Below, one piece after another: positions 41,129 through 52,546 of a stretch of DNA of 64,000 nt (position 1 is its first letter; each line of letters opens with the position of its first letter). The stretch covers positions 28,579-92,578 of the forward strand of contig VCMS01000137.1 in the NCBI GenBank assembly GCA_022539475.1. The letters are read 5' to 3'. This stretch comes from Gracilaria domingensis (lineage: Eukaryota; Rhodophyta; Florideophyceae; Gracilariales; Gracilariaceae). The translations under genes were made by a program, and so were the position numbers. The notes below the pieces were generated by a model that did no database searches, was not told the origin of the DNA, and was given only the letters and a program-made list of their open reading frames with translations.

Positions 41129-42688
41129 GGCGCAGAAAGTTGGGGATCGCGCTGGTTGGAATGTGGACCACCAACTCTGCTCGCCAAATCATTTACGCTA
41201 TATTTCCGTCATCGCTCGGAGTTATTTTTGGAACCTCATGTATCGCATGAAATGTAGTTTAAATTTTCTACGAATTGTAGAATCTATGTTAAAAACAGAC
41301 TGCATCATGAGAAAGCCCTTAAGCAGTGCTTTCGAGTGATATTCATATCTTTTGGTACTCCAAAAGTACCATAACGAGTATTTAAAATGAAAGACTACAC
41401 ATGTTGTGTTGGGTCGAGACACCGATAGGCGTCTCTGAGACCCTCTATATAAAGTTCTGAACCCTCTAGAAGGGACTAGAAATGCAATGACGCACTATAG
41501 TTACTAACTAGATGCAGTAGTACTCCTATTTGTAGAGTAGTGGGGCCGAACCCAGTACAATGTGACATCATTGGCCAGTCTAGCACACGTGGCATTGCCT
41601 TCGCGCAATGCACGCATGCCAAGTCACGATGTTCTCCTGACTGTGCTTACAGCAGTGCACCGCACCCACATTATGTAGTATAAGATATCAAATAGATGCA
41701 ATAGCAATCATAAACTGTAGAGTTCCCACTTCACAAGGTTGTTTGGCTTTGTAAAATTGTTTAAACTGTATCTCTGGATTGCGTTGCTCAATTTTCTCAA
41801 CTTTGTTCCATATGAAAGAAGATGGAGCTGGCTATAACTTTCGTTTTCACAGTCAGAAGGTGTGTTGGACTCAAATTGGACCATATCTCAGTTCCACTTA
41901 TCGAGCCATTCCGATTTTTTGATATGGATTGTAGCACAATTTATACAAGCACGGGTGACTAGGGTGACATGGCACGATAGCCACGAGTATGATGTTGCAG
42001 AGCCTTAGAGCTGAAATTTGTCAGGCATTTAACGTCTAATTCAAAGATTTTTTCGGACAGGATAACTGTAGAGAATATTTTTGGACACTTGAAGCAATTA
42101 CGGAGCGTTATAGGATCATAATATCGTTGGGGAGAGAAGTTTTGTAACGATATATTTAAATTATGTGCGGCTCTAACAAACACTTATATTCTAAAGCATC
42201 CGCTCTATGCCGCAGATTGGGAATATTATAACCAAGTGTTAACCGTTTATCGCTTATTGTAGAACAAGTTGTGAGCAAAAGGAAACGGGCTCAGAGAAAG
42301 TAAAAAGCCAAAAAACAAAGACTTATGGACTCCAACTACCGTTGTCTACAATCATAAAACGATCCTATGGAGCCAAAGAATTACAATTGATTTAATCTTT
42401 TCTTTGATGTTCGCGAAAGAAGTTGATTGCAGTAAAAGCACTAGATGTATCTGCTTTTTCGTAAATGATTATTCTTTTACGAACTAAATAAAATTTGCTT
42501 GTTTTTTCTTATATGTAGTTGTTGCAAAGATTAGATATGTTTATGAGAAATTATGAGATATATGCAGGGAAGATCTATTGTAAGTTGAGAGGTTGTCTCT
42601 GTCACATTTGGGTATTCATACAAAAGTTTTGGTAAAACAGCTTGAACCTTGACCGTATGTTCACATTACTGTTTTCTTTTAACGAACA
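41129..42688. other. Intergenic region left of the MULE
   Basis: A CTCTATATAAAG TATA-like motif at about 41441-41452. Otherwise AT-rich with no gene or repeat supported. Confidence 0.4.
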
Positions 42689-42697
42689 TTTTTTTGT

Positions 42698-42794
42698 GGG
42701 TACGGGTACGATAGCCCGGGGTTGTATACAACCTAAATGACCCCATCAAGTGGCTACAGTACAGCGGGGCTGTATAAGCCTTACGTAACCCCTC
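42698..42794 (+). repeat. MULE left terminal inverted repeat
   Basis: GGGTACGGGTACGATAGCCC start. It aligns with the reverse complement of 51087-51184, including the AACCTAAATGACCCC / AACTTAAATTACCCC and TAACCCCTC / TTACCCCTC blocks; roughly two thirds identical by eye. Confidence 0.85.
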
Positions 42795-45317
42795 CGAGAG
42801 GTAGTTTGTAGGTAGTTTGTGGGGTAGATCATAAGGCCGCATACAGCTACTCCGGAAATGGCGATAATGTAGCCGTTTCACAATTTTGTAATTTACGAGC
42901 AGTACTTGTTAGAAAGTGTGCCGTTATTAAACGAGCCTACCTAGAAAAAGAAAGCGTTTTCAATTGCATGCACAAAACAGAAAGCGCAGAGTTAGGGCTC
43001 TGTATTCTGTACGTTGCACATGCGTCGTGATGACAATAGTTAAGGCACAACCACACAAATTGCGCCGTTGATCTACGGATCATTTTTTCGAAGATCTAAC
43101 GCTCCTAGCAGTGCTGTTCACCAAACACTAACAACAATTCGACGCACAAACCCATGACACATTGTGTGCATCCGAAGGAGCTCTGGGAACAGTAATTATC
43201 GAATTCACCAGTTCTTCCACGAACTGGATTTGAAACCGCTGTATTTAGCTCTTCCTTAGTGCAGCAAAATGCACTGGCCCACAGTGTTTTGAAACTATTC
43301 GGAAGAGATCATATAACAACAGTGTCGCGCTACACTGTGTTACTAGATCTGATTCCAGTTTGATCTTTACAACGGAGTGGGGCCCTGCCCTACTGCACGA
43401 GTTTCAAGTCTAACCTGTCGCCGTCGCTCTCATCTACAAAGATTTCAACAGCGTCACTCACCGCTGTTGTTCGATATCTTTTGTGGCAAACGGAACAATC
43501 GATTAATGGATGTGCGTTTTCAATTCGTACATTGAAAATGCTCTTTTGGTGCAGTTGTACAACATACTGCCCGCAGCCTTTGTTGAGTGCACGCGTGGCT
43601 CGCATGCATTGCGCCACCGGTGTTACCGTCAGCGTGGCGCCATGCACCGTAAACCTGCGCCACGAGGGCAGTCAAAAAAGAGGAAAGGAGCAACGCATTA
43701 GACACAAACCCTCCAAAACGTGCTACAGGTCCAGCATTTGCTGTTAATTAGGCAGGAGAACCTGAAAAGTAGGACGTTCTTTGCAGCTCATATTTGCGGT
43801 ATCAGTTCTCCATTTCGCAGTTGGAAGCGAGATCTCCAACGGCGCAGTTTCTGGTGTAGCCTTTTAACGGCGCATTGCGCTAGGTTTGCTGCGCAGCAGC
43901 AGCAAAACTGTGGCGCAGGAATGGCAGCATCAAACCTGCGCCGTGGGGATGGCAGCAGCAAAACTGCGCCGTGGGGATGGCAGCGGCAAAACTGCGCCGT
44001 GGTGATGGCAGCGGCAAAACTGCGCCGTGGGGATGGCAGCAGCAAAACTGCGCCGTGGAGATCCAGCAGCAAAACTGCGCCGTGGGGATGGCAGCAGCAA
44101 AACTGCGCCGTGGGGATGGCAGCAGATGATTAGGTTCCCAACAGCCAAGCTGAATCATGTCGATGGCTACAAATTCAGCATGTCAACCACAGTCACGAAC
44201 AGTCATTTGACAACGGTACAATTTCAAACCGTACGACAATAGTTTCAGGGATTGTAAGTCCGCTTCTCACACACTCCTCTTATTCTCTCATCCCACCTCC
44301 CTTAATTTTCCCTCACGGTGCCAGACAACCCCAAGCTATCATCCCCTCCGTTTACGACTGCATGTAGGTGAAATGCCATCTCGTTTTAAGTGCTCGAGTG
44401 GCTTGTCACCTACTGTTGCCTTTCTCTGGCCCAACGTTTTTCTATTAGATCTTCAGTGTTCCAGAAGACTGCCTGAGGCTAAAGCATGCACTGTTTGACA
44501 TGACGACCAACGATGCTTCACCAGCGGCCGCCATAATAAACAGCGCATGCCAGAGCATCAAATAGGCGTTTTATACTCTTTTGACAAAACCTGTGTCAGT
44601 ACCAGCAATCGCAACGTTCCTTCTGCGCCACGTTCACTTTTCACTGTCCGTACTGCAGTAAATCACTCTTTCTGGTAGGTATCGACCGCCCACGGCCGTC
44701 ACCTATACTCTTGCAGAAGAAAAAAGAGAAATAATGATTTTCTTTACCCCATCAAAGCGCTGTTTACGCCGACTACTAATGACGATCTGGATCCCACATG
44801 GTCAGTGTGGGCCGGCGTTGCGTTTCTATCCATCGGCCATCGTGCCGCCGCTGCAGTAATTCAGCTTGACGAAGTACGTTTGTGGTGACATTCTGCGACC
44901 AAACCACCGCTCGTTCCAACTATTCTATGTACAAACACCCTACACTATATGTCAATCATTAGTGATATTTGATGCTGATCTCCTATGAGGCTGGAACATC
45001 GCTTCACAATGAATACACCGGCGGGACCACAACAGGTGTAGTGATAGGTGTCCTCATGTTTTAGGTAAAAGCTCTAGCTCTTCGATATGTTCCACAGTGC
45101 TCCATGTGCTATTAGTCAACAGAGTCAGTGCTAGAACGATTCAAAGGAACACTGTTCGTCGTACTGGTGCAATTCAAATTTGAACGCATGCTTCTGCGAA
45201 CCTTTAGTGCAACCCGCAGGATCTCTCTCACACCAGTTGCGCCGAAAAGACGAAGAAGGAGTCGCCTCTCGAAAAGGCAGGCGGAGGAAGACGATCAGCA
45301 ATCTGTTCACGTGTATA
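42795..45317. other. MULE left internal non-coding region
   Basis: About 2.5 kb with no supported ORF. It contains the 28-bp minisatellite at 43893-44128. The promoter of the transposase presumably lies here; no clear TATA box was identified. Confidence 0.45.
43893..44128. repeat. 28-bp minisatellite, about 8 units, inside the MULE
   Basis: Unit GGCAGCAGCAAAACTGCGCC + GTGGGGAT, with small variants. 28 is not a multiple of 3, so the open frames crossing it on either strand are composition artefacts. Confidence 0.92.
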
Positions 45318-48173
45318 ATGGCAGGGAGCTGCATTTACAACCTTACGAACACAGAAAATACAATTGAAGAGAATTTTGAGTCTGGTGACTCACTGGATAC
45401 TACCCTTTCGGTTAATGATTCTGATGAACAGTTAGATGATGTGCCCCAGGAAGTGGATCTCTGCAACATTGGTTCCCAGCTCCGTAAAGGAGAATGTGGG
45501 GGTTTTCTCTCTATTGAGGAAAATGGGACGACTGTCGAAACTCTGTATTATGTTCGAACGCCACCTGTTCCTGAACTAGTAATTCTCCAACCTGGCACGG
45601 TGATTCTTGCTCAATCTTCACTGCTGAAATCCCTTTGTGAACTTCGAGACAATGCACGAGAATTGGGAACTTCATGGATATGCCAACGAAAGGATTTGGG
45701 TAGATTTCTTTCCACTTGCTCTCATTCAGGAGGTCCTCGAAAGTCATCCAGCAAAGGCATAAGGGAAAGAGGTTCGAAGAAAGGTGGATGTGAGGCCAAA
45801 GTCACAACGACATCGATCCATATGTCTTACCAGCAGAATGTTTGCGACTATGTGATCAGTTCAATCAAAAAGGACTGTGAATCATACAGAACTAAAGCAG
45901 GTCTTGATCTCGACCAATTTCATTTGAATAGCTTTTGCGTCATTCGTAATATCAATATGAGTCAAACCAACCACGTTACGAAAAAGATTTCTTCCGGAAA
46001 GAAATTAATTTCTCGCTCGCGTGATGTTCTGGAAAATGAAGAGATCATGTCGGCACTGTTAGCATTTCGTAGAGCATGTCCTGGTGGAAAGGGTTCTGTT
46101 ATGAAGCTCGAACGGTTCTTAGGTGATCAGTTTCCTCGATGTGAGATTGAGTACGAAACACTACGTAATGTTGTCAAGAAGATCTCCGAAGGCGAGGAAG
46201 ATGCAAACAATCTTGTAAAGTACCTTCAGCAGCGCAAGCGAGAGGGAAAAGTTGAGTTTCTAGATCATCACCAAGATGAAGAAACAGGTGAGCTTTCATC
46301 GATCGTGTGGTCTGTGAAAGGTTCGAAAGAATTGGTCCATCGGTGTGGTGATGTCATTTTCTGGGACAGCACCCACAATACCACCAGATACAACTGCAGG
46401 CTTGCGACAATGACAGCAGTGGACTCTGAGGGTGTATCAAGAGCTGTTCTTCTCGGTCTTACTCTTCATGAGAATGGTCTATTCTGCAGAAGACTATTGG
46501 GATACTGGCACATTGCGTTCGAAAAGCCACTACCTGAAGTGATCTTTACCGACGGTGACGAAGCAATCGCACTCTCACTCAGATCTATACCGTACGATGA
46601 AGACGTTCGTCATCTGCTGTGCATTTATCACCTATTTGATATGCAAGTGAAGAAGCGCGTGAACCCAATCTTGAGAAGCAAAGGGGGAGCTACGTTATGG
46701 CAAAGCTTCAGAGCAGATCTTTCCCTTTGTCGAGAATGTATATCTGAAGATCATGTTAACCGTCTCTGGAAGCAGTTGCTGAGCAAGTGGTTCCCACCTA
46801 GTTCGAAGACAGAGAAACTCAGGAAGTACCTTGACCTTTATGTCTGGGATCGTCGAAATCATTGGGCATCTGTATTTTTCAAGGATTGTCTTACACTCGG
46901 GGCATCATCAACACAAAGATCGGAAAGTTGGAACAGTCTAGTTCGATGCTTTGCGGACAGTACAAGTCTTCAGAACTATGCATCGTCTATCGAGAAACTA
47001 ATCGAACGGCAATCACGAAAGGAATCCAGAAGGTCGTGCCCTGAATGGAGAGTATTGCCTTTACGTGAGGCACCAGGACATTTGAGAGAGCATTGTGCGT
47101 CATTTCTTGGAAAGCTAGGAGTATCACGATACGCATGTACTGAAATTGCCAGATTGTTGAATGAAGCTTTGCGTTTGACGTTCACCAGTGACTCAGATGT
47201 ACCGTCGACGAGCGGTTCAGAAGGCCGCGAAAAAGATGAGCACAAACTTATCTCCATAGCTGGTACAACAACTCAAACATATTCGTTTGACCAAAATGAA
47301 GGGAATGAAAGAACATTGTCACGAACGGACGTATACTTGAGGGTTATTCTCCCTCGAACACCATCTGAAGGAAAGACTCCTGACGTCACTGCAACCTGTG
47401 AGTGTCTGTACACGGTTCGCATGGGACTTCCGTGCCATCATCTACTCGCAGTCTGTCTCTATCTAGACAAATCAAAGACACTTATGGAAACAATGAAGAA
47501 AAACGGTTATCACTCGTTCATTGACATATTGTTTCTTACATCTGTGTCTCCGCGATGGATTTCACCCTTTGGGCTTCCAGCGAACGAGACAGAATTTCTC
47601 ATTGCTCACAGACGGAAGTACAACTTTGACGACTGGGATGCAAGGAAACTCGAACAGCAGGATATTTGGCTTTTGCAATGCGGAATTCGTCAACGTTTTG
47701 CTCTGCCTCGACAGACCGACTTTCCCATTTCACTAGCCGACGGTGGAAGTCAGAAAGCGTTCTCCCTTATCCGAGCTGTGTTCACACGAGTATCTGAACA
47801 TATTACATTTTCCGAGAGTGCGCTTCCCGCGGGTGCTATTGTTTACAAGCTAGGAGTCATGCTGGAAAACGAAACGAAGAATTTGCAGCACTATGATTCT
47901 GGGCAGGAATTCGGAAAAACGCCTCTACTTCGCCGATTGTCGGCATTGCTTGAAGAAATTCATAGTAGTGAGGATTCCTGTGGGTACTCTGACTCTACAA
48001 CGAGAACTTCCCTCCAGAACACCACGCCGTTGATGGAGATGAATGGAAATGATACTCTAAAGCAATCACAGAAGAGTAGCGAAGAGAGCTCTTACGAACT
48101 CAGTCCTACTGGAAGCTCTGTTGCTAACGTCCGTAACCCACAAAGACGACATGACTGGAGAAAGCGAGATTGA
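45318..48173 (+). CDS. MULE transposase, 951 aa
   Basis: The ATG at 45318 is chosen; the frame is open further upstream to 45180. The N-terminal region has a C/H cluster (about residues 115-160) reminiscent of FAR1-type DNA binding. The RNase H-fold core shows Asp350 (FWDSTHNTTRY), Asp412 (VIFTDGDEA) and Glu536 in TQRSESWNS, the usual catalytic triad positions of MULE transposases. A SWIM zinc finger follows: C694-X-C696...C706-X-H708 (CECLYTVRMGLPCHH). The Ser/Thr-rich C-terminal region (about 880-951) leads to a TGA at 48171. Uninterrupted and inside an element with intact ends, so possibly functional. Confidence 0.93.
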   Translation: MAGSCIYNLTNTENTIEENFESGDSLDTTLSVNDSDEQLDDVPQEVDLCNIGSQLRKGECGGFLSIEENGTTVETLYYVRTPPVPELVILQPGTVILAQSSLLKSLCELRDNARELGTSWICQRKDLGRFLSTCSHSGGPRKSSSKGIRERGSKKGGCEAKVTTTSIHMSYQQNVCDYVISSIKKDCESYRTKAGLDLDQFHLNSFCVIRNINMSQTNHVTKKISSGKKLISRSRDVLENEEIMSALLAFRRACPGGKGSVMKLERFLGDQFPRCEIEYETLRNVVKKISEGEEDANNLVKYLQQRKREGKVEFLDHHQDEETGELSSIVWSVKGSKELVHRCGDVIFWDSTHNTTRYNCRLATMTAVDSEGVSRAVLLGLTLHENGLFCRRLLGYWHIAFEKPLPEVIFTDGDEAIALSLRSIPYDEDVRHLLCIYHLFDMQVKKRVNPILRSKGGATLWQSFRADLSLCRECISEDHVNRLWKQLLSKWFPPSSKTEKLRKYLDLYVWDRRNHWASVFFKDCLTLGASSTQRSESWNSLVRCFADSTSLQNYASSIEKLIERQSRKESRRSCPEWRVLPLREAPGHLREHCASFLGKLGVSRYACTEIARLLNEALRLTFTSDSDVPSTSGSEGREKDEHKLISIAGTTTQTYSFDQNEGNERTLSRTDVYLRVILPRTPSEGKTPDVTATCECLYTVRMGLPCHHLLAVCLYLDKSKTLMETMKKNGYHSFIDILFLTSVSPRWISPFGLPANETEFLIAHRRKYNFDDWDARKLEQQDIWLLQCGIRQRFALPRQTDFPISLADGGSQKAFSLIRAVFTRVSEHITFSESALPAGAIVYKLGVMLENETKNLQHYDSGQEFGKTPLLRRLSALLEEIHSSEDSCGYSDSTTRTSLQNTTPLMEMNGNDTLKQSQKSSEESSYELSPTGSSVANVRNPQRRHDWRKRD

Positions 48174-49585
48174 ATACTACTCTGTCACAAAAGACGAGAG
48201 CAGCTCGACGGAGAAGAAAAAGGCAATCTCGGAAGCTTCGGTTAGCTCTACGAAATAACAAAACAAACCTTACTCTGTTTGAAGCGAAAATTATTGCTGA
48301 AGGCTACGCGTGCCCTTTGTGTGACGATATTGGTGTTCAAAAAGAATCAAAAGTGGTGTTCGATCACTTTAGAGAAGCACATTGGAGTTATGAAAGCTGC
48401 TTACCTACAATTATGGAACTCAAGCAGGCACGGAAGCATCGAGATGAAAAACATGGTGTCAGATTTTCTGTCAAAGATTGCCCTTCAACCACAGCTCAGC
48501 AATTGAACTTGTCAAAGGCTTGCATGAAGGCCAGATATAACATTCCTTTGCGCTGTAAAGTGAGTCAACGAAGGCACATGATGGCAACGCCAAACACCTT
48601 TGAAGACGGTATTACGGACAGACTGCAAGTTGGTGCTAGGGTCGAGCTATTTTGGGCACTTGATTTGGAATGGTATCCAGGAGAGATCATGTATATTGAT
48701 AACTCTAATGGAGAATTGGAATTTGGAGTGCTCTACGAAGATGGTGACAAAGAGCATGTCACCAATATTCTCAAGAAGCGTTGGAGGGTTATTGACAACA
48801 ACGAAAGAAGTTCAATGCCGTCATTAGACATTCCTCAAGATCTTCTGGAAGCGTACAACGGCGCTATGGATGTTGTCAATGCTGAAGAAAAGAGAACAAA
48901 TCCGAGAGATATATTTGTCGTTAGAGGAGAAAGAAATATCTCTCGACTTGATTTTCGTTCCTTGAAGGATGGACTGTGGCTGACGGATAAAATCATTGAG
49001 GATTTTGTTCTACATATGATGAGGACCACGGTTCATACGGAAGGAAAAAGGTTTCTTTATGTTTCTACATTCCCTGTTCCCTTGGTGGACAGACCGTACG
49101 GCATAGGAGGGGGCGAAAAGTGGTTAAATGGCTTCCAATTTCATGACATTGACTACATTCTTTGGCCAGTGCATGTTAATGAGTCGCATTGGGTTTTATG
49201 TATCGTAGAGATCCAAACGCAGACGTACAGGATATTAGATCCGTTTCATGTTCGATCACGATTTATGGGGAACAAAAAGGTATCGAAACAGATCAAAGAC
49301 ACTTTGAACCATATGTCGGCCAAATACAGCAAGCTCTACGGGAAGATATTTACTTGGAAGGAACTGGCTCCTAGGGATGTCGCAATTATGTTCCAACTTG
49401 TTGAGCAACCTGTTACAAACGGAACTGATTGTGGAGTTCTTGTTTGCATGTATGCGTGGACTCTTTTGGTCGGCAAGGCTTTCAAATCGACAAATGTGAA
49501 GGACAAAGACCACAAGGGCTTTGAGAGATATATCCAAACGGCTAGAAAACTTATAGGTGGTCGTTTGGCTGCAACTCAGATCTGA
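48155..49585 (+). CDS. C2H2 - Tudor-like - Ulp1 (C48) peptidase protein of the MULE
   Basis: The open frame begins right where the transposase ends, in the -1 frame, and has no ATG before 48413. Domains in order: a basic RARRRRKRQSRK tract, a C2H2-type zinc finger (CPLCDD ... HFREAH), and a Tudor-like domain at about 48629-48795 (VGARVELFWALDLEWYPGE ... YEDGDKE). The Ulp1/SENP-like cysteine peptidase follows, with His (49187-49189, NESHWVL), Asp (49238-49240, ILDPF), Gln in EQPVTNGTDCG and Cys (49430-49432). Ulp1 enzymes cleave SUMO or similar modifiers. Starting at 48413 would lose the zinc finger, so a fusion with the transposase by frameshifting or splicing is likely. Some plant MULEs carry ULP-like genes. 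Confidence 0.85.
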   Translation: MEKARLNTTLSQKTRAARRRRKRQSRKLRLALRNNKTNLTLFEAKIIAEGYACPLCDDIGVQKESKVVFDHFREAHWSYESCLPTIMELKQARKHRDEKHGVRFSVKDCPSTTAQQLNLSKACMKARYNIPLRCKVSQRRHMMATPNTFEDGITDRLQVGARVELFWALDLEWYPGEIMYIDNSNGELEFGVLYEDGDKEHVTNILKKRWRVIDNNERSSMPSLDIPQDLLEAYNGAMDVVNAEEKRTNPRDIFVVRGERNISRLDFRSLKDGLWLTDKIIEDFVLHMMRTTVHTEGKRFLYVSTFPVPLVDRPYGIGGGEKWLNGFQFHDIDYILWPVHVNESHWVLCIVEIQTQTYRILDPFHVRSRFMGNKKVSKQIKDTLNHMSAKYSKLYGKIFTWKELAPRDVAIMFQLVEQPVTNGTDCGVLVCMYAWTLLVGKAFKSTNVKDKDHKGFERYIQTARKLIGGRLAATQI

Positions 49586-51086
49586 TTTCCTACTGTACCA
49601 AACTTCCTTGAGCTGTTTTCTCTTTCTAATAGTGAAACGATTAGGATTATCGAAGTTTTCGATCAAGGTAGGGAACGCTGAAGGGGGGAGTTCTCCTTAA
49701 AGCAAGTAAAAGCTTGAGAATTATTAAGGTCGAAGAAGATTTCCCACTCTCAGTTGGTTGCCGGCGTGGTCCTAGCCTGAAGGAACACAAAAGGCTTCGC
49801 TCGTCGAGCATAACAGTTCGACAAGCGTGCCACGGCGCCATCCCAAGCACTTGTGCGTGCTGTTCACGTGCTTCTGCCTGAAGCAGCTTCTTAGGGCAAG
49901 GGATTAATCATCGTCCAGAATGCGTGAAAATCGGGCCATCAAGACCAGCAGTGTAGTATCAATTAATGCCCTAACTAAGTGCCGTGGGGGCTGAAAAGAA
50001 CCTGAGAGGTTCCAGCGCCACTGTAGTGTGCCCGTGTATGGCTACAAGTAATCTTTCACCAGCGCAGATACCAGGTGAGTCTGCGAATCGATGCACGTGT
50101 CTACAGATACCTAAATACATTCTGTCACAGTGCAAAGTTAGTTGATCTTTTGGCGTCCCCCCGCGCGTATCTATTACGGTGTAAGACATAGATCCCCACG
50201 ACGTTGGACGGCACCATCCACCAAAGTGCACCTATCTACCACGAATGCTGAGGCCTCCTGCGTCAGCGGCGGTGGTGGATGATGCCTTCGTCAACGGCGC
50301 ATACACTGGAGGCGCAGTTGACGGCCGTGTTGGACGATGGCGGCAGGAGAGCAGGGAGCTCACCAGCCGTCGTCCTGGAACACGGCGCAGAGTGTGAGGG
50401 GATTTCAGCATATCTCTCGCTGGAGAGTGCACCGCTGGAAACTAGACAGGTGTACGGTTGCTGAATCCTAGATACTCCTGTGTCTTAGATAATCCTGTCT
50501 CGGTTGTGGCTGTGGCGGATGTCGTTCTCAATGGCTCCGCCAGTGAACCAGCGCATGTCGTCGAGCACGACACTGAATGTCAATAACATTTGGGGAGCAC
50601 TATGCCCCAGAATTGCTCGTCTTCTATCATTGTTTAGGCCTCGTATTGCTTTGCATTAGAGCCTGCCTGCTATAATCTCAACATCGAACCCATCCGGGGT
50701 ACATTGTACCTCCTAAAGACTGACAAAGCATTACGATCTTGACGATTTTCTATCTTAACCATCCTATTCAACTCTAAAATTCTTGCGCCACAAGCAGAAG
50801 TTTAGAAAAAAAGTGTTTTGAGAAGAAAGAACACGGATGAAGCCAAAACACTCTTATTATTGTTTAACAGTATTGTTGTTAGGTCTCTACCACTAAAGCT
50901 CGTGAACTTGATACATGTGTTGGATTCTGTAAATTGTTTTAGCATTATATGTTGCCTTAACTTTTCGATAGAGGGCAGATAAGCAGTATAGGTAGAAAAA
51001 AGCATAAAAGAGATAAAGAGTGCGCGTTTTGCCTTGCTTTCAGTAAAGCTTCTTGAGATACGGTTAATCAACTTCTTTCTCTATTT
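49586..51086. other. MULE right internal non-coding region
   Basis: 1.5 kb after the peptidase ORF with no supported gene or repeat. Confidence 0.45.
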
Positions 51087-51184
51087 GAGGGGTAACCTAA
51101 CCCTTATATGGCCCCTGCGTCTATTTACAGTGCTGCGGGGTAATTTAAGTTCTTACACTGCTCCGGGGCAGTGTAACCGTACCC
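51087..51184 (-). repeat. MULE right terminal inverted repeat
   Basis: Reads GGGTACGGTTACACTGCCCC on the minus strand; partner of 42698-42794. Followed by the second copy of the target duplication (51185-51193). Confidence 0.85.
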
Positions 51185-51193
51185 TTTTTTTGT

Positions 51194-52255
51194 TAGCGGA
51201 CATTCTGCCGTACGAGAAGCTTTCTTACACAATGTAGTTTGTTTTCAAAGACACAAAACATAATTTTGGAAGCATGAAAAGTACTGTGTACACATTGAAC
51301 TTAGCTAGAGCTTTTGAGTTCTACAAAAGAAGTATTCGCCACTTCAAATTCTGAAAACACGCGCATATTCGGGAATATTCACAATGTTCGGCACTCGATA
51401 ATTTCTATTTTTGTGAAACGTAGTCTTATTCTTCACTATATTTAAAAGGATCTATAGCTGACTGCTACGTAGGACAAACAACGTAGTATATACTGGAGGG
51501 CTTCTAGTAAAGTTCGATTATTGAGTCCTTTCGGTGCAGCTCGATGAGCGATTTTTACTGAGTTTTGGTAGTGGTGTGCCGCAGTAAACACAAAGGCACA
51601 AGCTTGAAAACAACGTAGTCAAACTCCAGTGGCATCTAGGAGATGCAAACTGTCCCATGGAGAGGGTGGGTGGAAGAAAAGAAAACTAAAAGCTTTCGCA
51701 GGAAGATGTTGATGGCTGCGATGGAAGATCGCTGTTCGTCGACTGACTGCTTGCCGCCATGGTAAGTGTCCCTCCATTGATCAATGCATGGGTTCTGGAG
51801 GCAAGACGTCACAGCAGCAAAGATCCAAGTCACAGCCCCGAATTTCCAATAAATCAGCTTCTTGGTTCGGAAATTCCATAGTTTTATTGGCTTCGTTCTT
51901 AAACTTCTGGTTTTTTGAACTTTCGCAAATATTCGCATTGTTCGCGAATATTCGCGAACATTTCCAAGATGTTAGTGCTAAATAGAAATTACTTGTGGAA
52001 ATTTACAAAATCTAATATGACATATATCACGTGATTGTATCTTTATGTGAAATTCGTACACGTAAATTTATATCGTCTTACATTCTGACGTCTTTAATTA
52101 TTTGTCGTCTATGTCAACGAAGGGTGATTTCCGCAAGCTCCCGTGTGTAGAGAAATGCTCTAAGAGCTTTGCGATAACGCACTTTTTCTGAGGAGCTTGC
52201 AAATTTCTCTTTGAGAAGCATGCTTCTCGAAGCATTTTTGCAATGTTATTTGTGC
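51194..52255. other. Intergenic region right of the MULE
   Basis: AT-rich. It contains a 20-bp perfect palindrome GTTCGCGAATATTCGCGAAC at 51939-51958 (22 bp with flanking T/A), with a related half-site about 570 bp upstream. No gene seen. Confidence 0.45.
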
Positions 52256-52542
52256 ACTGTAGTGTGCACATGGAAGAGCATCTCTTCCAAATAGAAGAGG
52301 GGCTCTTCCAAAAGAATTCTGTTCAGATCGCGGCATTGTGCCGTGTTTGTTGAATCAACTCGTGAGAAACATATCTTACAAACTATAAATGTGTTTAGTA
52401 CAAAACTTACGCAGGTAGTTGACAAAAGCAGTATCTTCTACTTTTAAGAAATAGAGCTTTAAAGCCTGGAAAATAACGAAGTTAAGAGTGCACGAAAATG
52501 GTCGTATTCCAGCTATTCCATGTCTGTCTGACAAGGGTTAAG
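52256..52542 (+). repeat. Hairpin-rich dispersed repeat R2, copy 3
   Basis: Begins with GGAAGAGCATCTCTTCC and GAAGAGGGGCTCTTCC hairpins and ends GACAAGGGTTAAG (52530-52542). Same layout as 24620-24896; the Ty3 fragment starts immediately after. Confidence 0.65.
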
Positions 52543-52546
52543 GGAT

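Larger units (their letters stand above)
42698..51184 (+). mobile_element. Complete Mutator-like element with TIRs and 9-bp TSD
   Basis: 8487 bp. The left terminal inverted repeat 42698-42794 and the right 51087-51184 (inverse) align over 97/98 bp, both starting GGGTACGG. The flanks are TTTTTTTGT at 42689-42697 and again at 51185-51193: a perfect 9-bp duplication, the size expected of Mutator elements. Inside are a MULE transposase and an Ulp1-type peptidase ORF, both on the plus strand. TIRs, duplication and transposase type all agree. Confidence 0.92.

Noticed and set aside
43893-44128. 28-bp repeats resembling CRISPR repeats
   Set aside because: Units are directly adjacent with no spacers; ordinary minisatellite.
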